64,000 nucleotides of DNA from DYMC01 sp035406705 (lineage in GTDB: Bacteria; Verrucomicrobiota; Lentisphaeria; Victivallales; GWF2-50-93). A model generated the notes under the pieces. That model did no database searches. It saw only the letters and a list, made by a program, of their open reading frames with translations, and was not told the origin of the DNA. This document shows positions 34,618-42,557 of the stretch, piece by piece. Numbering within the stretch: position 1 is the first letter of the stretch; each line of letters opens with the position of its first letter. The stretch is taken from NCBI GenBank assembly GCA_964426675.1, contig CAYRRM010000013.1:4582-68581 (forward strand), in the 5' to 3' direction. The translations under genes were made by a program, and so were the position numbers.

Positions 34618-36606
34618 ATGATAAAACTTTCTGACTCATTGACAGACATACAAAAGAACACTGAAATTTTTTTTGGGGATAATAGTCCGCTTAAAGAATC
34701 ACAAAAATTTGGCGCACCTCAATATGAAGAAAGGCCCCAACAAAGGAAAATGGCTATAAAAATTGCTGAAGCTTTTGAAACAAATAAAAATCTTTGTATA
34801 GAAGCTCCTACTGGCATAGGCAAAAGTTATGCATATCTTGTTCCTGCAGTTTATCTTGCAAAAAGTAAAAAGATTCCTGTAATAATCAGCACCGAAACAA
34901 TAAACCTACAAGAACAATTAATTTTTAAAGATGTTCCCATTTTGCAACTCTTAATCAAAGATGGTTTTAAAGCAACGCTCGCAAAGGGAAGAAGTCATTA
35001 CGTGTGTCTGAGAAGATTATGTTTCTCTATTGAGAAAACGAAAGAAGAACTCTTTGAGGAATACATTCAAAATGGAATCTTAAAAATTTATCAGTGGGTA
35101 AGAAGTACTGGTATTGGAGATAGGAGCCAGGCCGATTTCTCTATAGATTCAATGGCATGGTATCACGTTGCCTGTGAACCTGGAAATTGCATTGCTCCAA
35201 AATGCCCAAATTTCAAAGATTGTTTTTACTGGAAAGCCAGAAAAGAATGGGAAACCTCCGATATCGTTGTTACAAATCACGCCCTCCTTTTTACAAATCT
35301 AAAAATGGAAAAACACTATGAATATTCTTTGCTCCCCAACTATTCCGCAATAATTTTCGATGAGGCACATACTCTCGAAAATGAAGCTGCCGAACAATTA
35401 GGACTTCATATAACTAAAACTGGCACCGAATTCTTCCTCAAAAAATTATTTGATCCTGAAAAGAACAAAGGAATATTTTTTTATAAAGGGGTCGTAAAAC
35501 TTGAAATTCGCAATAAAGTAGAAAAAATTTTACAACTTTCTCAAATATTTTTTAAACAGTTTGAGAGTCTCCTCGATAATAAAAAAGAAGAAACTTTGAG
35601 ATTTTATAAACCAGGCTTCGCTAATGATATCATATCAGAGGAACTCAGAGTTTTATCAAAACTCCTCCAGGAAACAGCAAAGCTTGAAAGTGACGAAATT
35701 TTCGCACAGGAGATAAAATCATTATCACAAAAAACTGAAGCCCTGGCAGATTCTTTTCATAATTTCTGTAATATGACTTTAGATAACTATGTATACTGGG
35801 TAGAACGAAATGAAAAAAATTACCAGATTGAATTATATGCAGCACCTCTTTTTATAAATGAAATTTTAGCAGAAAATCTTTTTAGTCAAAATAAATCAAT
35901 CATCCTGACAAGCGCAACACTGTCGGTTAAAAACAATCTTGATTATTTCTCTACAAGAGTTGGATTCTCTGGCGGTGAAAAAATAATCCTCGACACTATT
36001 TTTGACTATTCCAGACAAATGCAAATATATATATCAAGAAAAGTGCCAGAGCCAGATAATGAGAATTATATTTCATTATTGTGTGATGAAATAAAGAAAT
36101 ACCTTAACATTACAAACGGAAAAGCCTTTGTTCTTTTTACAAATTTTCACCATCTGAATTTATGTGCAAAAGAACTTCAGCAATACTTCGAAGACAAACA
36201 AATAAAAATCATAATTCATGGTGAAGGCGCTAATAGAACGAAAATGCTTAACGAATTTAAGAAAAATTTAAATTCGGTTATCTTTGGAGCAACAAGTTTC
36301 TGGAGTGGAGTAGATATTCCAGGAGAATCCCTCAGTAACGTAATAATAACAAAACTACCATTTCTCGTGCCTTCTCATCCACTTGTCCAGGCACGATGTG
36401 AAAAGATTGAACAAGAAGGAAAACGCCCATTTACCGAATATCAACTTCCAGAAGCAATATTAAGACTCAGGCAAGGAATTGGAAGATTAATAAGAACAAA
36501 AACAGATAGCGGGCTTGTGGCAATATTAGATAGTAGAATAATAACAAAGAGTTACGGTAAAAGTTTTTTAGATTCAATCCCAAAATGCAAAGTCAATATA
36601 GAATAA
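34618..36606 (+). CDS. dinG: DinG-family (XPD-like) ATP-dependent DNA helicase
   Basis: A superfamily 2, 5'-3' helicase of 662 residues. Motifs: Walker A EAPTGIGKSYAYLVPA, STETINLQEQLI, DEAH box IIFDEAHTLENEAAEQL (about residue 248), SATL, GATSFWSGVDIPG and the C-terminal LRQGIGRLIRTKTDSG (motif VI). Cysteines in YVCLRRLCF and CIAPKCPNFKDCFYW form the likely 4Fe-4S site between motifs Ia and II. It unwinds D-loops, R-loops or forked DNA in repair. There is no exonuclease domain at the N terminus. tolB diverges upstream; the AraC regulator converges downstream. Confidence 0.92.
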   Translation: MIKLSDSLTDIQKNTEIFFGDNSPLKESQKFGAPQYEERPQQRKMAIKIAEAFETNKNLCIEAPTGIGKSYAYLVPAVYLAKSKKIPVIISTETINLQEQLIFKDVPILQLLIKDGFKATLAKGRSHYVCLRRLCFSIEKTKEELFEEYIQNGILKIYQWVRSTGIGDRSQADFSIDSMAWYHVACEPGNCIAPKCPNFKDCFYWKARKEWETSDIVVTNHALLFTNLKMEKHYEYSLLPNYSAIIFDEAHTLENEAAEQLGLHITKTGTEFFLKKLFDPEKNKGIFFYKGVVKLEIRNKVEKILQLSQIFFKQFESLLDNKKEETLRFYKPGFANDIISEELRVLSKLLQETAKLESDEIFAQEIKSLSQKTEALADSFHNFCNMTLDNYVYWVERNEKNYQIELYAAPLFINEILAENLFSQNKSIILTSATLSVKNNLDYFSTRVGFSGGEKIILDTIFDYSRQMQIYISRKVPEPDNENYISLLCDEIKKYLNITNGKAFVLFTNFHHLNLCAKELQQYFEDKQIKIIIHGEGANRTKMLNEFKKNLNSVIFGATSFWSGVDIPGESLSNVIITKLPFLVPSHPLVQARCEKIEQEGKRPFTEYQLPEAILRLRQGIGRLIRTKTDSGLVAILDSRIITKSYGKSFLDSIPKCKVNIE

Positions 36607-36624
36607 TTCCATCTATGGAATAAA

Positions 36625-37479
36625 TTACAGCCAGCCTGGATAATGACCAATTTTTCTAAATTGTTCCGGCGTCATCTTCAAAAAGGATTTAAAAACTCTA
36701 CAAAAACTTGCTACAGAATCGTAACCAACTCTATGGGATATTTCTTTTACACTTAGTTCAGTTTCTTTAAGCAACTCACATGAGTATTTTAACTTTTCAC
36801 GTCTAATATAATAATCGGGAGAAATTCCCGTATGTTTTTTAAATAGACGGGAAAAGTGCTCTCTTGACATAGATAATTCATCGGCAATATACTGAACGCT
36901 CACACCTTCAGATATTCTCTTCATCAACAACATTTGCGCTTTATGAATAGAAGTGATACTACTATCATTTTTTTTTCGACTGATAGAAGAATCAAGCCCA
37001 CATATAACATCCATAAAAAGCTTTGCTCCCGCCAGAGGTGAAAGTCTTACAATACTTCCCTTCAAACCTTTGAAAGCCTCTATTTCAGCAATTATTCCCG
37101 TTTCACGAGGTAATTCATATATATACCCATAATGCCTAACCAATGAATTAACACAATCCGCCGAGAAACCTCCAAAAAAGGAAATCCACAAAAATATCCA
37201 TGGCTCCTTAGAATCTTTCGGAAAATAATATCCCGTTTTTTCATCACAATGCTGAGCCAAAAAAGCTACGCCGGGCTTTAAAATGTATTCCTTCTCATTA
37301 ACAGAAAAACGCCCCTCCCCTGATAAAGTATAAACCAATTGACTTCCCTTATCCCCCTTTCTGAATTTTCCATAATGCCCATAATCGGAAGATTCCTGAA
37401 TTTCTTCAACCACAACGTTTGGAATTGGAAATTCAGGTATTGGGTCATAAACCTGAAATCTTGTTTCCCATATACGCAT
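36625..37479 (-). CDS. AraC-family transcriptional regulator with sugar-binding-type cupin domain
   Basis: The 284-residue form starts at ATG 37479; a TTG at 37494 gives five more residues but overlaps the operator-like repeats. Residues about 20-110 form an AraC-type cupin (GSQLVYTLSGEGRFSVNEKEYILKPG read in two parts). Residues about 180-284 hold two helix-turn-helices: YIADELSMSREHFSRLFKKH and VKEISHRVGYDSVASFCRVF. It is divergent from the ThuA-UroD-Gfo/Idh cluster and probably controls it in response to a sugar-like ligand. Confidence 0.92.
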   Translation of the reverse strand: MRIWETRFQVYDPIPEFPIPNVVVEEIQESSDYGHYGKFRKGDKGSQLVYTLSGEGRFSVNEKEYILKPGVAFLAQHCDEKTGYYFPKDSKEPWIFLWISFFGGFSADCVNSLVRHYGYIYELPRETGIIAEIEAFKGLKGSIVRLSPLAGAKLFMDVICGLDSSISRKKNDSSITSIHKAQMLLMKRISEGVSVQYIADELSMSREHFSRLFKKHTGISPDYYIRREKLKYSCELLKETELSVKEISHRVGYDSVASFCRVFKSFLKMTPEQFRKIGHYPGWL

Positions 37480-37480
37480 T

Positions 37481-37590
37481 ATCACAAACTGCAATTTAAT
37501 ATCACAAATTGCATATAATATTCTATTTGCAAACAGAAATTCAAGCTATATCGTAAAAAATATTACTTATTTTTTAATCACAAACTGATA
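37481..37590. promoter_or_regulatory. Direct repeats, candidate AraC-type operator
   Basis: Three direct copies of ATCACAAAYTG lie in the divergent control region: 37481-37494 (ATCACAAACTGCAA), 37501-37514 (ATCACAAATTGCAT) and 37577-37590 (ATCACAAACTGATA). The first two are 20 bp apart, close to two helical turns, as expected for tandem AraC half-sites; the third lies 76 bp further, next to the ThuA start. Confidence 0.6.
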
Positions 37591-37605
37591 AAAGGAGATT
37601 TTTCA

Positions 37606-38379
37606 ATGACTGAAAAACTAAAAGTAACAGTATGGAATGAATTTCGTCATGAAAAGAAAAACGATGCGGTAAAAAGAGTTTATCCAGATGGAATGCATGT
37701 AGTCATTTCGAGAGGGCTTGAAAAACTCGGCGGCGTAAAAACGCAAACAGCAACTCTTGATGAACCTGAACACGGCCTCAATGATGAAACTTTAAAAAAT
37801 ACTGACGTGCTAATATGGTGGGGACACGCTGCACACCATGAAGTAAAAGACGATGTAGTCAAAAAGATTCAAAAACGCGTCCTGGAAGGAATGGGATTGA
37901 TAGTCCTTCATTCTGGTCATTTCTCTAAAATATTCAAAGCACTTATGGGCACAAATTGCTCTTTAAAGTGGAGAGAGGCTGGAGAAAAAGAAAGATTGTG
38001 GAATATTGCACCAGCACATCCTATAACACAGGGTATTGGCGATTATATTGAACTTCCAAATACAGAAATGTATGGAGAAAGATTTGATATACCAGAACCA
38101 GATGAATTAATATTTATTTCATGGTTTGAAGGAGGCGAAGTCTTCAGAAGTGGATGTTGCTGGAATCGTGGACATGGCAGAATTTTCTACTTCAGGCCGG
38201 GACATGAAACTTATCCTATCTATCACAATAAAGATGTTATAAAAGTTATCCATAATGCTTGTAAATGGGCTGCTCCAAGAACTTTTATTGAAGATAAATG
38301 CCCTAATATAAAAACTCCTCTTGAACCCATCAGAACAGTTAATTCAGCATCTGGTAAGGCCGGAATTGTTCAATCTTAA
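37606..38379 (+). CDS. ThuA-like (trehalose-utilisation/glutamine amidotransferase-fold) protein
   Basis: The 257-residue protein belongs to the ThuA family: KVTVWNEFRHEK, DVLIWWGHAAHHEV, GMGLIVLHSGHFSKIFKALMGT, ENPAHPITQGI-like APAHPITQGIGDYIELPNTEMYG, and GRIFYFRPGHETYPIYHN. The fold is a flavodoxin-like amidotransferase relative; the biochemical role is not settled, but ThuA homologues accompany sugar dehydrogenases. AAGGAG lies nine bases upstream. First gene of a cluster with UroD-like and Gfo/Idh genes, divergent from the AraC regulator. Confidence 0.87.
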   Translation: MTEKLKVTVWNEFRHEKKNDAVKRVYPDGMHVVISRGLEKLGGVKTQTATLDEPEHGLNDETLKNTDVLIWWGHAAHHEVKDDVVKKIQKRVLEGMGLIVLHSGHFSKIFKALMGTNCSLKWREAGEKERLWNIAPAHPITQGIGDYIELPNTEMYGERFDIPEPDELIFISWFEGGEVFRSGCCWNRGHGRIFYFRPGHETYPIYHNKDVIKVIHNACKWAAPRTFIEDKCPNIKTPLEPIRTVNSASGKAGIVQS

Positions 38380-38400
38380 GACTTATATAACTGTAATTCT

Positions 38401-38444
38401 GAGTCAACTGTAATTTATTTTATTAAAGTAATTTGCAGTTGACT
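38401..38444 (+). promoter_or_regulatory. Perfect 10-bp inverted repeat between thuA-like and uroD-like genes
   Basis: GAGTCAACTG (38401-38410) and CAGTTGACTC (38435-38444) are perfect inverse complements around a 24-base AT-rich loop, with AATT pairing further inward. There is no T-run after it, so attenuation, processing or an operator are as likely as termination. It overlaps a possible TTG start upstream of the uroD-like ATG. Confidence 0.5.
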
Positions 38445-38462
38445 CAAACAAAAGGTCTAAAA

Positions 38463-39518
38463 ATGACAACTTTTGAAAGATTAAAAAGAACTTTCTCTCA
38501 TCGTGAACCTGACAGAGTCCCTATCGTTGACATTGTGTGGCCAGCAACTATTGAAAGATGGGAACGAGAGGGCATGCCAAAAGGCGTAGACTGGAGAGAA
38601 TTTTTCGGTTTGGATCTGGTGGAGGGTATCTATGTTGACAATAGCCCAAGATATGAAACTCAAATATTAGAAGATAATGATGAGTTTCAGATTATAAAGA
38701 CAAAATGGGGCGTTACAATGAAAAATTTCAAACATTCTGCAAGCGTCCCTGAATTTCTTGATTTCACAATCACTTCTAGAGAAAAATGGCAGGAAGCTAA
38801 AAAAAGAATGACTCCATCAATGGATAGAGTAGACTGGAAATCATTAGAAAAAAATTATAAGATATGGCGTAAAGAAGGCAGATGGATAAGAGCTTATTTT
38901 TGGTTTGGATTTGATGCCGCCCATGCGTGGATGACAGGAACAGAACGATTTTTAATATGGCTCATTGAAGATCCTGAATTATGTATAGATATCTTTAATA
39001 CATTTTTAGAAATTGACTTAATCATCTTTGAGAAAATTTGGGAAAAAGGTTATCATTTTGATAGTATTCAATGGCCTGATGATATGGGATTTAAAGGAAA
39101 ACAGTTCTTTTCTGTTGACATGTATAGAGAACTACTAAAACCCTTTCATAAAAAGGCAGTCGAGTGGGCTCATTCAAAGGGCATTTTTGCGGAACTTCAT
39201 TCTTGTGGTAATGTAAATCCATTCATACCAGAATTTATTGACATAGGAATAGATTCTCTTAATCCACTTGAAGTAAAAGCCGGAATGGACCCAATAAAAA
39301 TAAAAAAAATGTACGGGGATAAGTTGACCCTTCATGGAGGAACAAATGCTTTAAACTGGGGAAAAGACATCATAATCGAAGAAATCAAGCAAGTTATCTC
39401 TATTCTAAAAGAAAAAGGGGGATACATTTTTTCTTCAGATCATTCAATTCCATCCGATGTGGGAGTAGAACAGATGAAAAAAATCGTAAATACAATAAAA
39501 GAAATAGGAGCTTACTAA
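38463..39518 (+). CDS. UroD/MtaA-like methyltransferase-family protein (cluster 1)
   Basis: The 351-residue TIM-barrel protein belongs to the uroporphyrinogen decarboxylase superfamily, where many members are corrinoid-dependent methyltransferases and not heme enzymes. Start at 38463 follows AAGGTC. It opens TTFERLKRTFSHREPDRVPI and carries a zinc-type motif His246-Ser-Cys248-Gly-Asn. The third ligand position near the C terminus reads FSSDHSIPSD, with no cysteine. UroD's own porphyrin-binding features are not evident. It lies between ThuA-like and Gfo/Idh genes, which suggests demethylation of a sugar or other small methylated substrate; this is inference. Confidence 0.8.
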   Translation: MTTFERLKRTFSHREPDRVPIVDIVWPATIERWEREGMPKGVDWREFFGLDLVEGIYVDNSPRYETQILEDNDEFQIIKTKWGVTMKNFKHSASVPEFLDFTITSREKWQEAKKRMTPSMDRVDWKSLEKNYKIWRKEGRWIRAYFWFGFDAAHAWMTGTERFLIWLIEDPELCIDIFNTFLEIDLIIFEKIWEKGYHFDSIQWPDDMGFKGKQFFSVDMYRELLKPFHKKAVEWAHSKGIFAELHSCGNVNPFIPEFIDIGIDSLNPLEVKAGMDPIKIKKMYGDKLTLHGGTNALNWGKDIIIEEIKQVISILKEKGGYIFSSDHSIPSDVGVEQMKKIVNTIKEIGAY

Positions 39519-39539
39519 AAAAAAAGGAGCATAGTTAAT

Positions 39540-40583
39540 ATGTCAAAACTAAAAGTTGGCGTTATCGGACTTGGAATGGGAGGCGCTCATATAAACGGTT
39601 TTAGAACCCATCCAGAAGTCGAAGTCATTGCAGTAGCAGATACAGATATAAAAAGACTTGAAGACAGAGGAAAAAAAGAATTTAACATCCCAAATTGTTA
39701 TTCTTCTGCAGAAGAAATGCTCAAAAAGGAAAAGCTTGACATTGTAAGCGTAGTAACACCAAACAAATTTCATAAACCACTTACAATTGCAGCTCTCGAA
39801 CATGGAGCACATGTCTTATGTGAAAAACCAATGGCTATGAATGCTAAAGAAGCCGAAGATATGTGCCGGGCAGCAAAAAAAGCAAAAAAGAAACTAATGA
39901 TAAATTTCAGTTTTAGATTTACCCCTCAATCGTATGCAGTAAAAAAGGAAATTGATTCAGGAATCCTGGGAGAAATATATTTTGCCAGAACTCAATGGTT
40001 ACGAAGAAGAGGAATGCCAGGATTTGGTGGATGGTTCGGCACAAAAGCGCTCTCAGGAGGAGGACCTCTAATAGACCTTGGCGTACATCGTCTTGATCTT
40101 GCCTTATGGTTAATGAACTACCCAAAGCCCTTATGGGTAATGGCCGGAACATATAATCATATTGCATCTGCAATTGCAAAAGAACAAAAAAAAATATTTG
40201 ATGTAGAGGATTTTGCAGCGGCCTTCATGCAATTCGAAAATGGCGCCACACTTGAACTTGAAGCATCATGGGCAGGAAATATAAAAGAACGCGAACTTAT
40301 GGAAACCAGATTACTTGGAACAAAAGGCGGAATGCTGCAAAGAAATATCAATGAAGGATATGATTTTGAAGCAGAATTCTTCATCGAACGAAATGGATGT
40401 CAATATGATATGAAATTACATCCCCCTGTCCCAAATGCACATTGCTCAATGTATCACTTTGCTGATTGCATTATAAACAACAAAGAACACACTGCAACAG
40501 CCGAAGAAGGACTAACGGTAATGAAGCTCCTTGACGCGATATACAAAAGCGCAGAAAAAAAGAAACCTGTCGAAATAAAATAA
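39540..40583 (+). CDS. Gfo/Idh/MocA-family NAD(P)-dependent oxidoreductase (cluster 1)
   Basis: The 347-residue protein has an N-terminal Rossmann fold (KVGVIGLGMGGAHINGF), the family signature HVLCEKPMAMNAKEAEDM with its catalytic-type EKP, and a C-terminal beta-sheet domain with GGGPLIDLGVHRLDLALWLM. It should oxidise or reduce a cyclic polyol or sugar. AAGGAG lies 13 bases before the ATG. Last gene of the ThuA-UroD cluster; a strong terminator follows at 40.6 kb. Confidence 0.92.
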   Translation: MSKLKVGVIGLGMGGAHINGFRTHPEVEVIAVADTDIKRLEDRGKKEFNIPNCYSSAEEMLKKEKLDIVSVVTPNKFHKPLTIAALEHGAHVLCEKPMAMNAKEAEDMCRAAKKAKKKLMINFSFRFTPQSYAVKKEIDSGILGEIYFARTQWLRRRGMPGFGGWFGTKALSGGGPLIDLGVHRLDLALWLMNYPKPLWVMAGTYNHIASAIAKEQKKIFDVEDFAAAFMQFENGATLELEASWAGNIKERELMETRLLGTKGGMLQRNINEGYDFEAEFFIERNGCQYDMKLHPPVPNAHCSMYHFADCIINNKEHTATAEEGLTVMKLLDAIYKSAEKKKPVEIK

Positions 40584-40607
40584 AAATTATAGAATATAAT
40601 AATTCCT

Positions 40608-40638
40608 GAGGGGGATAAATTAAATCCCCCCATTTTTT
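40608..40638 (+). terminator. Rho-independent terminator after the ThuA-UroD-Gfo/Idh cluster
   Basis: GGGGGAT (40610-40616) pairs with ATCCCCC (40624-40630) around a 7-base loop, followed by CATTTTTT. The 25 bases after the stop codon make it the end of the three-gene cluster. Confidence 0.88.
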
Positions 40639-40963
40639 CAACTTCTTATTAAACATATAAATATCAACGGGATATAATATCTTTCATTTTTAACATACAC
40701 CTCTTTCCAGAGAACATTTCACCTATACACTCAAAATTTTGAGTTATGATGACTTATTTTTGAAATTAAGAATTATAAATAGTATATTACTAATTAAATT
40801 TAAAAAAATCTCTCGATCAACTTTTAATTAATAAAAACTTTATTTCTTTATTCTTAAAATATTTTTCTTACATAGTTATCAAAATAATCAATAAAATGTT
40901 TTTAAATATCCAGCTTCTTCTTATATTCTTATAATATTAAATGGGATAAATGATAAATCTTTA
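40639..40963. other. AT-rich intergenic region at the border of the glycan region
   Basis: About 325 bases with no convincing ORF, RNA or repeat copy. It separates the terminated sugar cluster from the glycan biosynthesis genes and presumably holds their promoter, but no consensus pair stands out. Confidence 0.4.
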
Positions 40964-41602
40964 ATGACCACTGAAAAAATACATCAAATAACAAAATCAG
41001 ATTTGAGACAGATTGCATATTTACATATTTATGGGAAAAAAAATTCAAGAGAAAATTTCAATCAAGATTCGAAATTTAGATTTTTCCTGGATAAAGTAAA
41101 ACATTTCTATCAATTCGATAAAAAATCAATAATTGTAGAAAGAGATGAAAATAATTTGATCTCTGGTGTTCTAATATATACTTATGATGAAAAAAAATTT
41201 AATGAATTTTCGAGCCCATATCATTTAAGATTCTACATCAAACTGTTAAAAATATTTCTGGGATTATATGGTTTTGATTTCAAAAAATTTTTTCTTGCAA
41301 GCAAATCTATGCTTGGATTCAACATAAAACAAATCAATAAAAACATTACGTCAGACTCCTCGAATTTCGCAAAAATTTGGGTTTTAATTGTTGCTGAAGA
41401 AGACAGAAACAAGGGTATTGCATCTAAATTGCTGCAAAAATGTATCGAAGAAACAAAAAAAAGGGGGATAAAATCCATTATAGTCACAGTAAAAAAAGAT
41501 AATATCCCGGCGATCAAAACTTATACAAAAAATGGTTTTACAACTATTGGCGAATGCCTTGAAAGCTCTGGAAAATCGTATATAATGGAAAAATCTAATT
41601 AG
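40964..41602 (+). CDS. GNAT-family N-acetyltransferase
   Basis: The 212-residue protein has a C-terminal GNAT core: VLIVAEEDRNKGIASKLLQKCIEE (acetyl-CoA loop near residues 142-165), IVTVKKDNIPAIKTYTKNGF and a terminal IMEKS. The N-terminal 130 residues are poorly conserved. In this setting it may acetylate an amino sugar of a surface glycan, but that is inferred from position. It is the first gene of the cluster, 14 bases before a glycosyltransferase. One near-match of the iterated palindrome (41360-41370) lies in it. Confidence 0.82.
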   Translation: MTTEKIHQITKSDLRQIAYLHIYGKKNSRENFNQDSKFRFFLDKVKHFYQFDKKSIIVERDENNLISGVLIYTYDEKKFNEFSSPYHLRFYIKLLKIFLGLYGFDFKKFFLASKSMLGFNIKQINKNITSDSSNFAKIWVLIVAEEDRNKGIASKLLQKCIEETKKRGIKSIIVTVKKDNIPAIKTYTKNGFTTIGECLESSGKSYIMEKSN

Positions 41603-41616
41603 GAGTTTAACAGAAG

Positions 41617-42543
41617 ATGCAAATGAATATCGATGATATAGATTATTCCGTTATAATTCCTGTCGCTTCACCAAATAAAATAAAATCCTTAAAAACTCTA
41701 CTTACAAAATTTGCGTCTCAAACACATCCTCCCAAGGAGATACACCTGATAATCGGAGATAACCGACAGGGAAGAGCAATAAATTACGGCGTAAAAATGT
41801 CTTCAACTAAATATATTTCAACTGTAGATGATGACACAGAATTTGACAATAATACTCTATTTGAAAAGCTTATAAATGTTATAAAAAATGATGGAAGTAT
41901 TGGGATGGTAGGGGCAGCCTGTGAAATTCCTCCATACGCTTCATCTTTCCAGAAGAAAGCAATGCAACAAATTCCAAGGAGATTTTTTCCAAAACAGGAA
42001 GAAAATATTGACTCCGATATGGTTCAACATCCTTGTTTGCTGATGGAAAAAGACTTTTTTCTGAAAATCGGAGGAGAAGATGAAGAGATAATAAGAGGTC
42101 TTGATCCTCTTTTAAGAAAAAAAGTGAGAGATAGTGGTAAAAGAGTTGTAATAGCTGCTAATACATGGGTTTATCATATTTTACCGAACTCGTTCTTTAA
42201 ACTTATAAAAATGTATTACCGAAATGGTAGAGGCTCTGCTTTTGCAAAAAAATATTTTCCAGATAAGATTTATGAATTAACAGATGGATATGAAAAGGGA
42301 AAATTTATAGAAAAAAGACTATTCATTTTCAGGATATTCAGAAGAATTTTAAAAACGTTATATGCTATATTCAGCTTTAAATTTTTAAAGTTCTTTTCAG
42401 ATATTGCTTATATTTCAGGGTATCTTTCAGAGTTTTTATTTCCTACTTATAATGTAAAAAGTGAAATAAAAGAAATAAAAACCCAAAAAGATGAATTATC
42501 TGGTATCCAGATTTTTTATCATTTCATATCCTTAAAAAAATAG
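41617..42543 (+). CDS. Family 2 glycosyltransferase
   Basis: The 308-residue GT-A protein starts with a short YSVIIPVASPNKIKSLKTLL block and carries the acidic metal site VDDDTEFDNNTLF, GMVGAACEIPPY, and GGEDEEIIRGLDPLLRKKVRDSG, corresponding to the ED acceptor motif. The C-terminal 90 residues contain a hydrophobic, basic segment that may lie on the membrane. GGAG precedes the ATG by about 11 bases. It probably adds a sugar to a lipid-linked glycan. Confidence 0.85.
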   Translation: MQMNIDDIDYSVIIPVASPNKIKSLKTLLTKFASQTHPPKEIHLIIGDNRQGRAINYGVKMSSTKYISTVDDDTEFDNNTLFEKLINVIKNDGSIGMVGAACEIPPYASSFQKKAMQQIPRRFFPKQEENIDSDMVQHPCLLMEKDFFLKIGGEDEEIIRGLDPLLRKKVRDSGKRVVIAANTWVYHILPNSFFKLIKMYYRNGRGSAFAKKYFPDKIYELTDGYEKGKFIEKRLFIFRIFRRILKTLYAIFSFKFLKFFSDIAYISGYLSEFLFPTYNVKSEIKEIKTQKDELSGIQIFYHFISLKK

Positions 42544-42557
42544 AAAGATGAAATAAA

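Noticed and set aside
36608..36623. Short palindrome ATTCCAT-CT-ATGGAAT between dinG and the AraC gene
   Set aside because: The two-base loop is too tight for a stable hairpin and there is no T-run; it may be chance.
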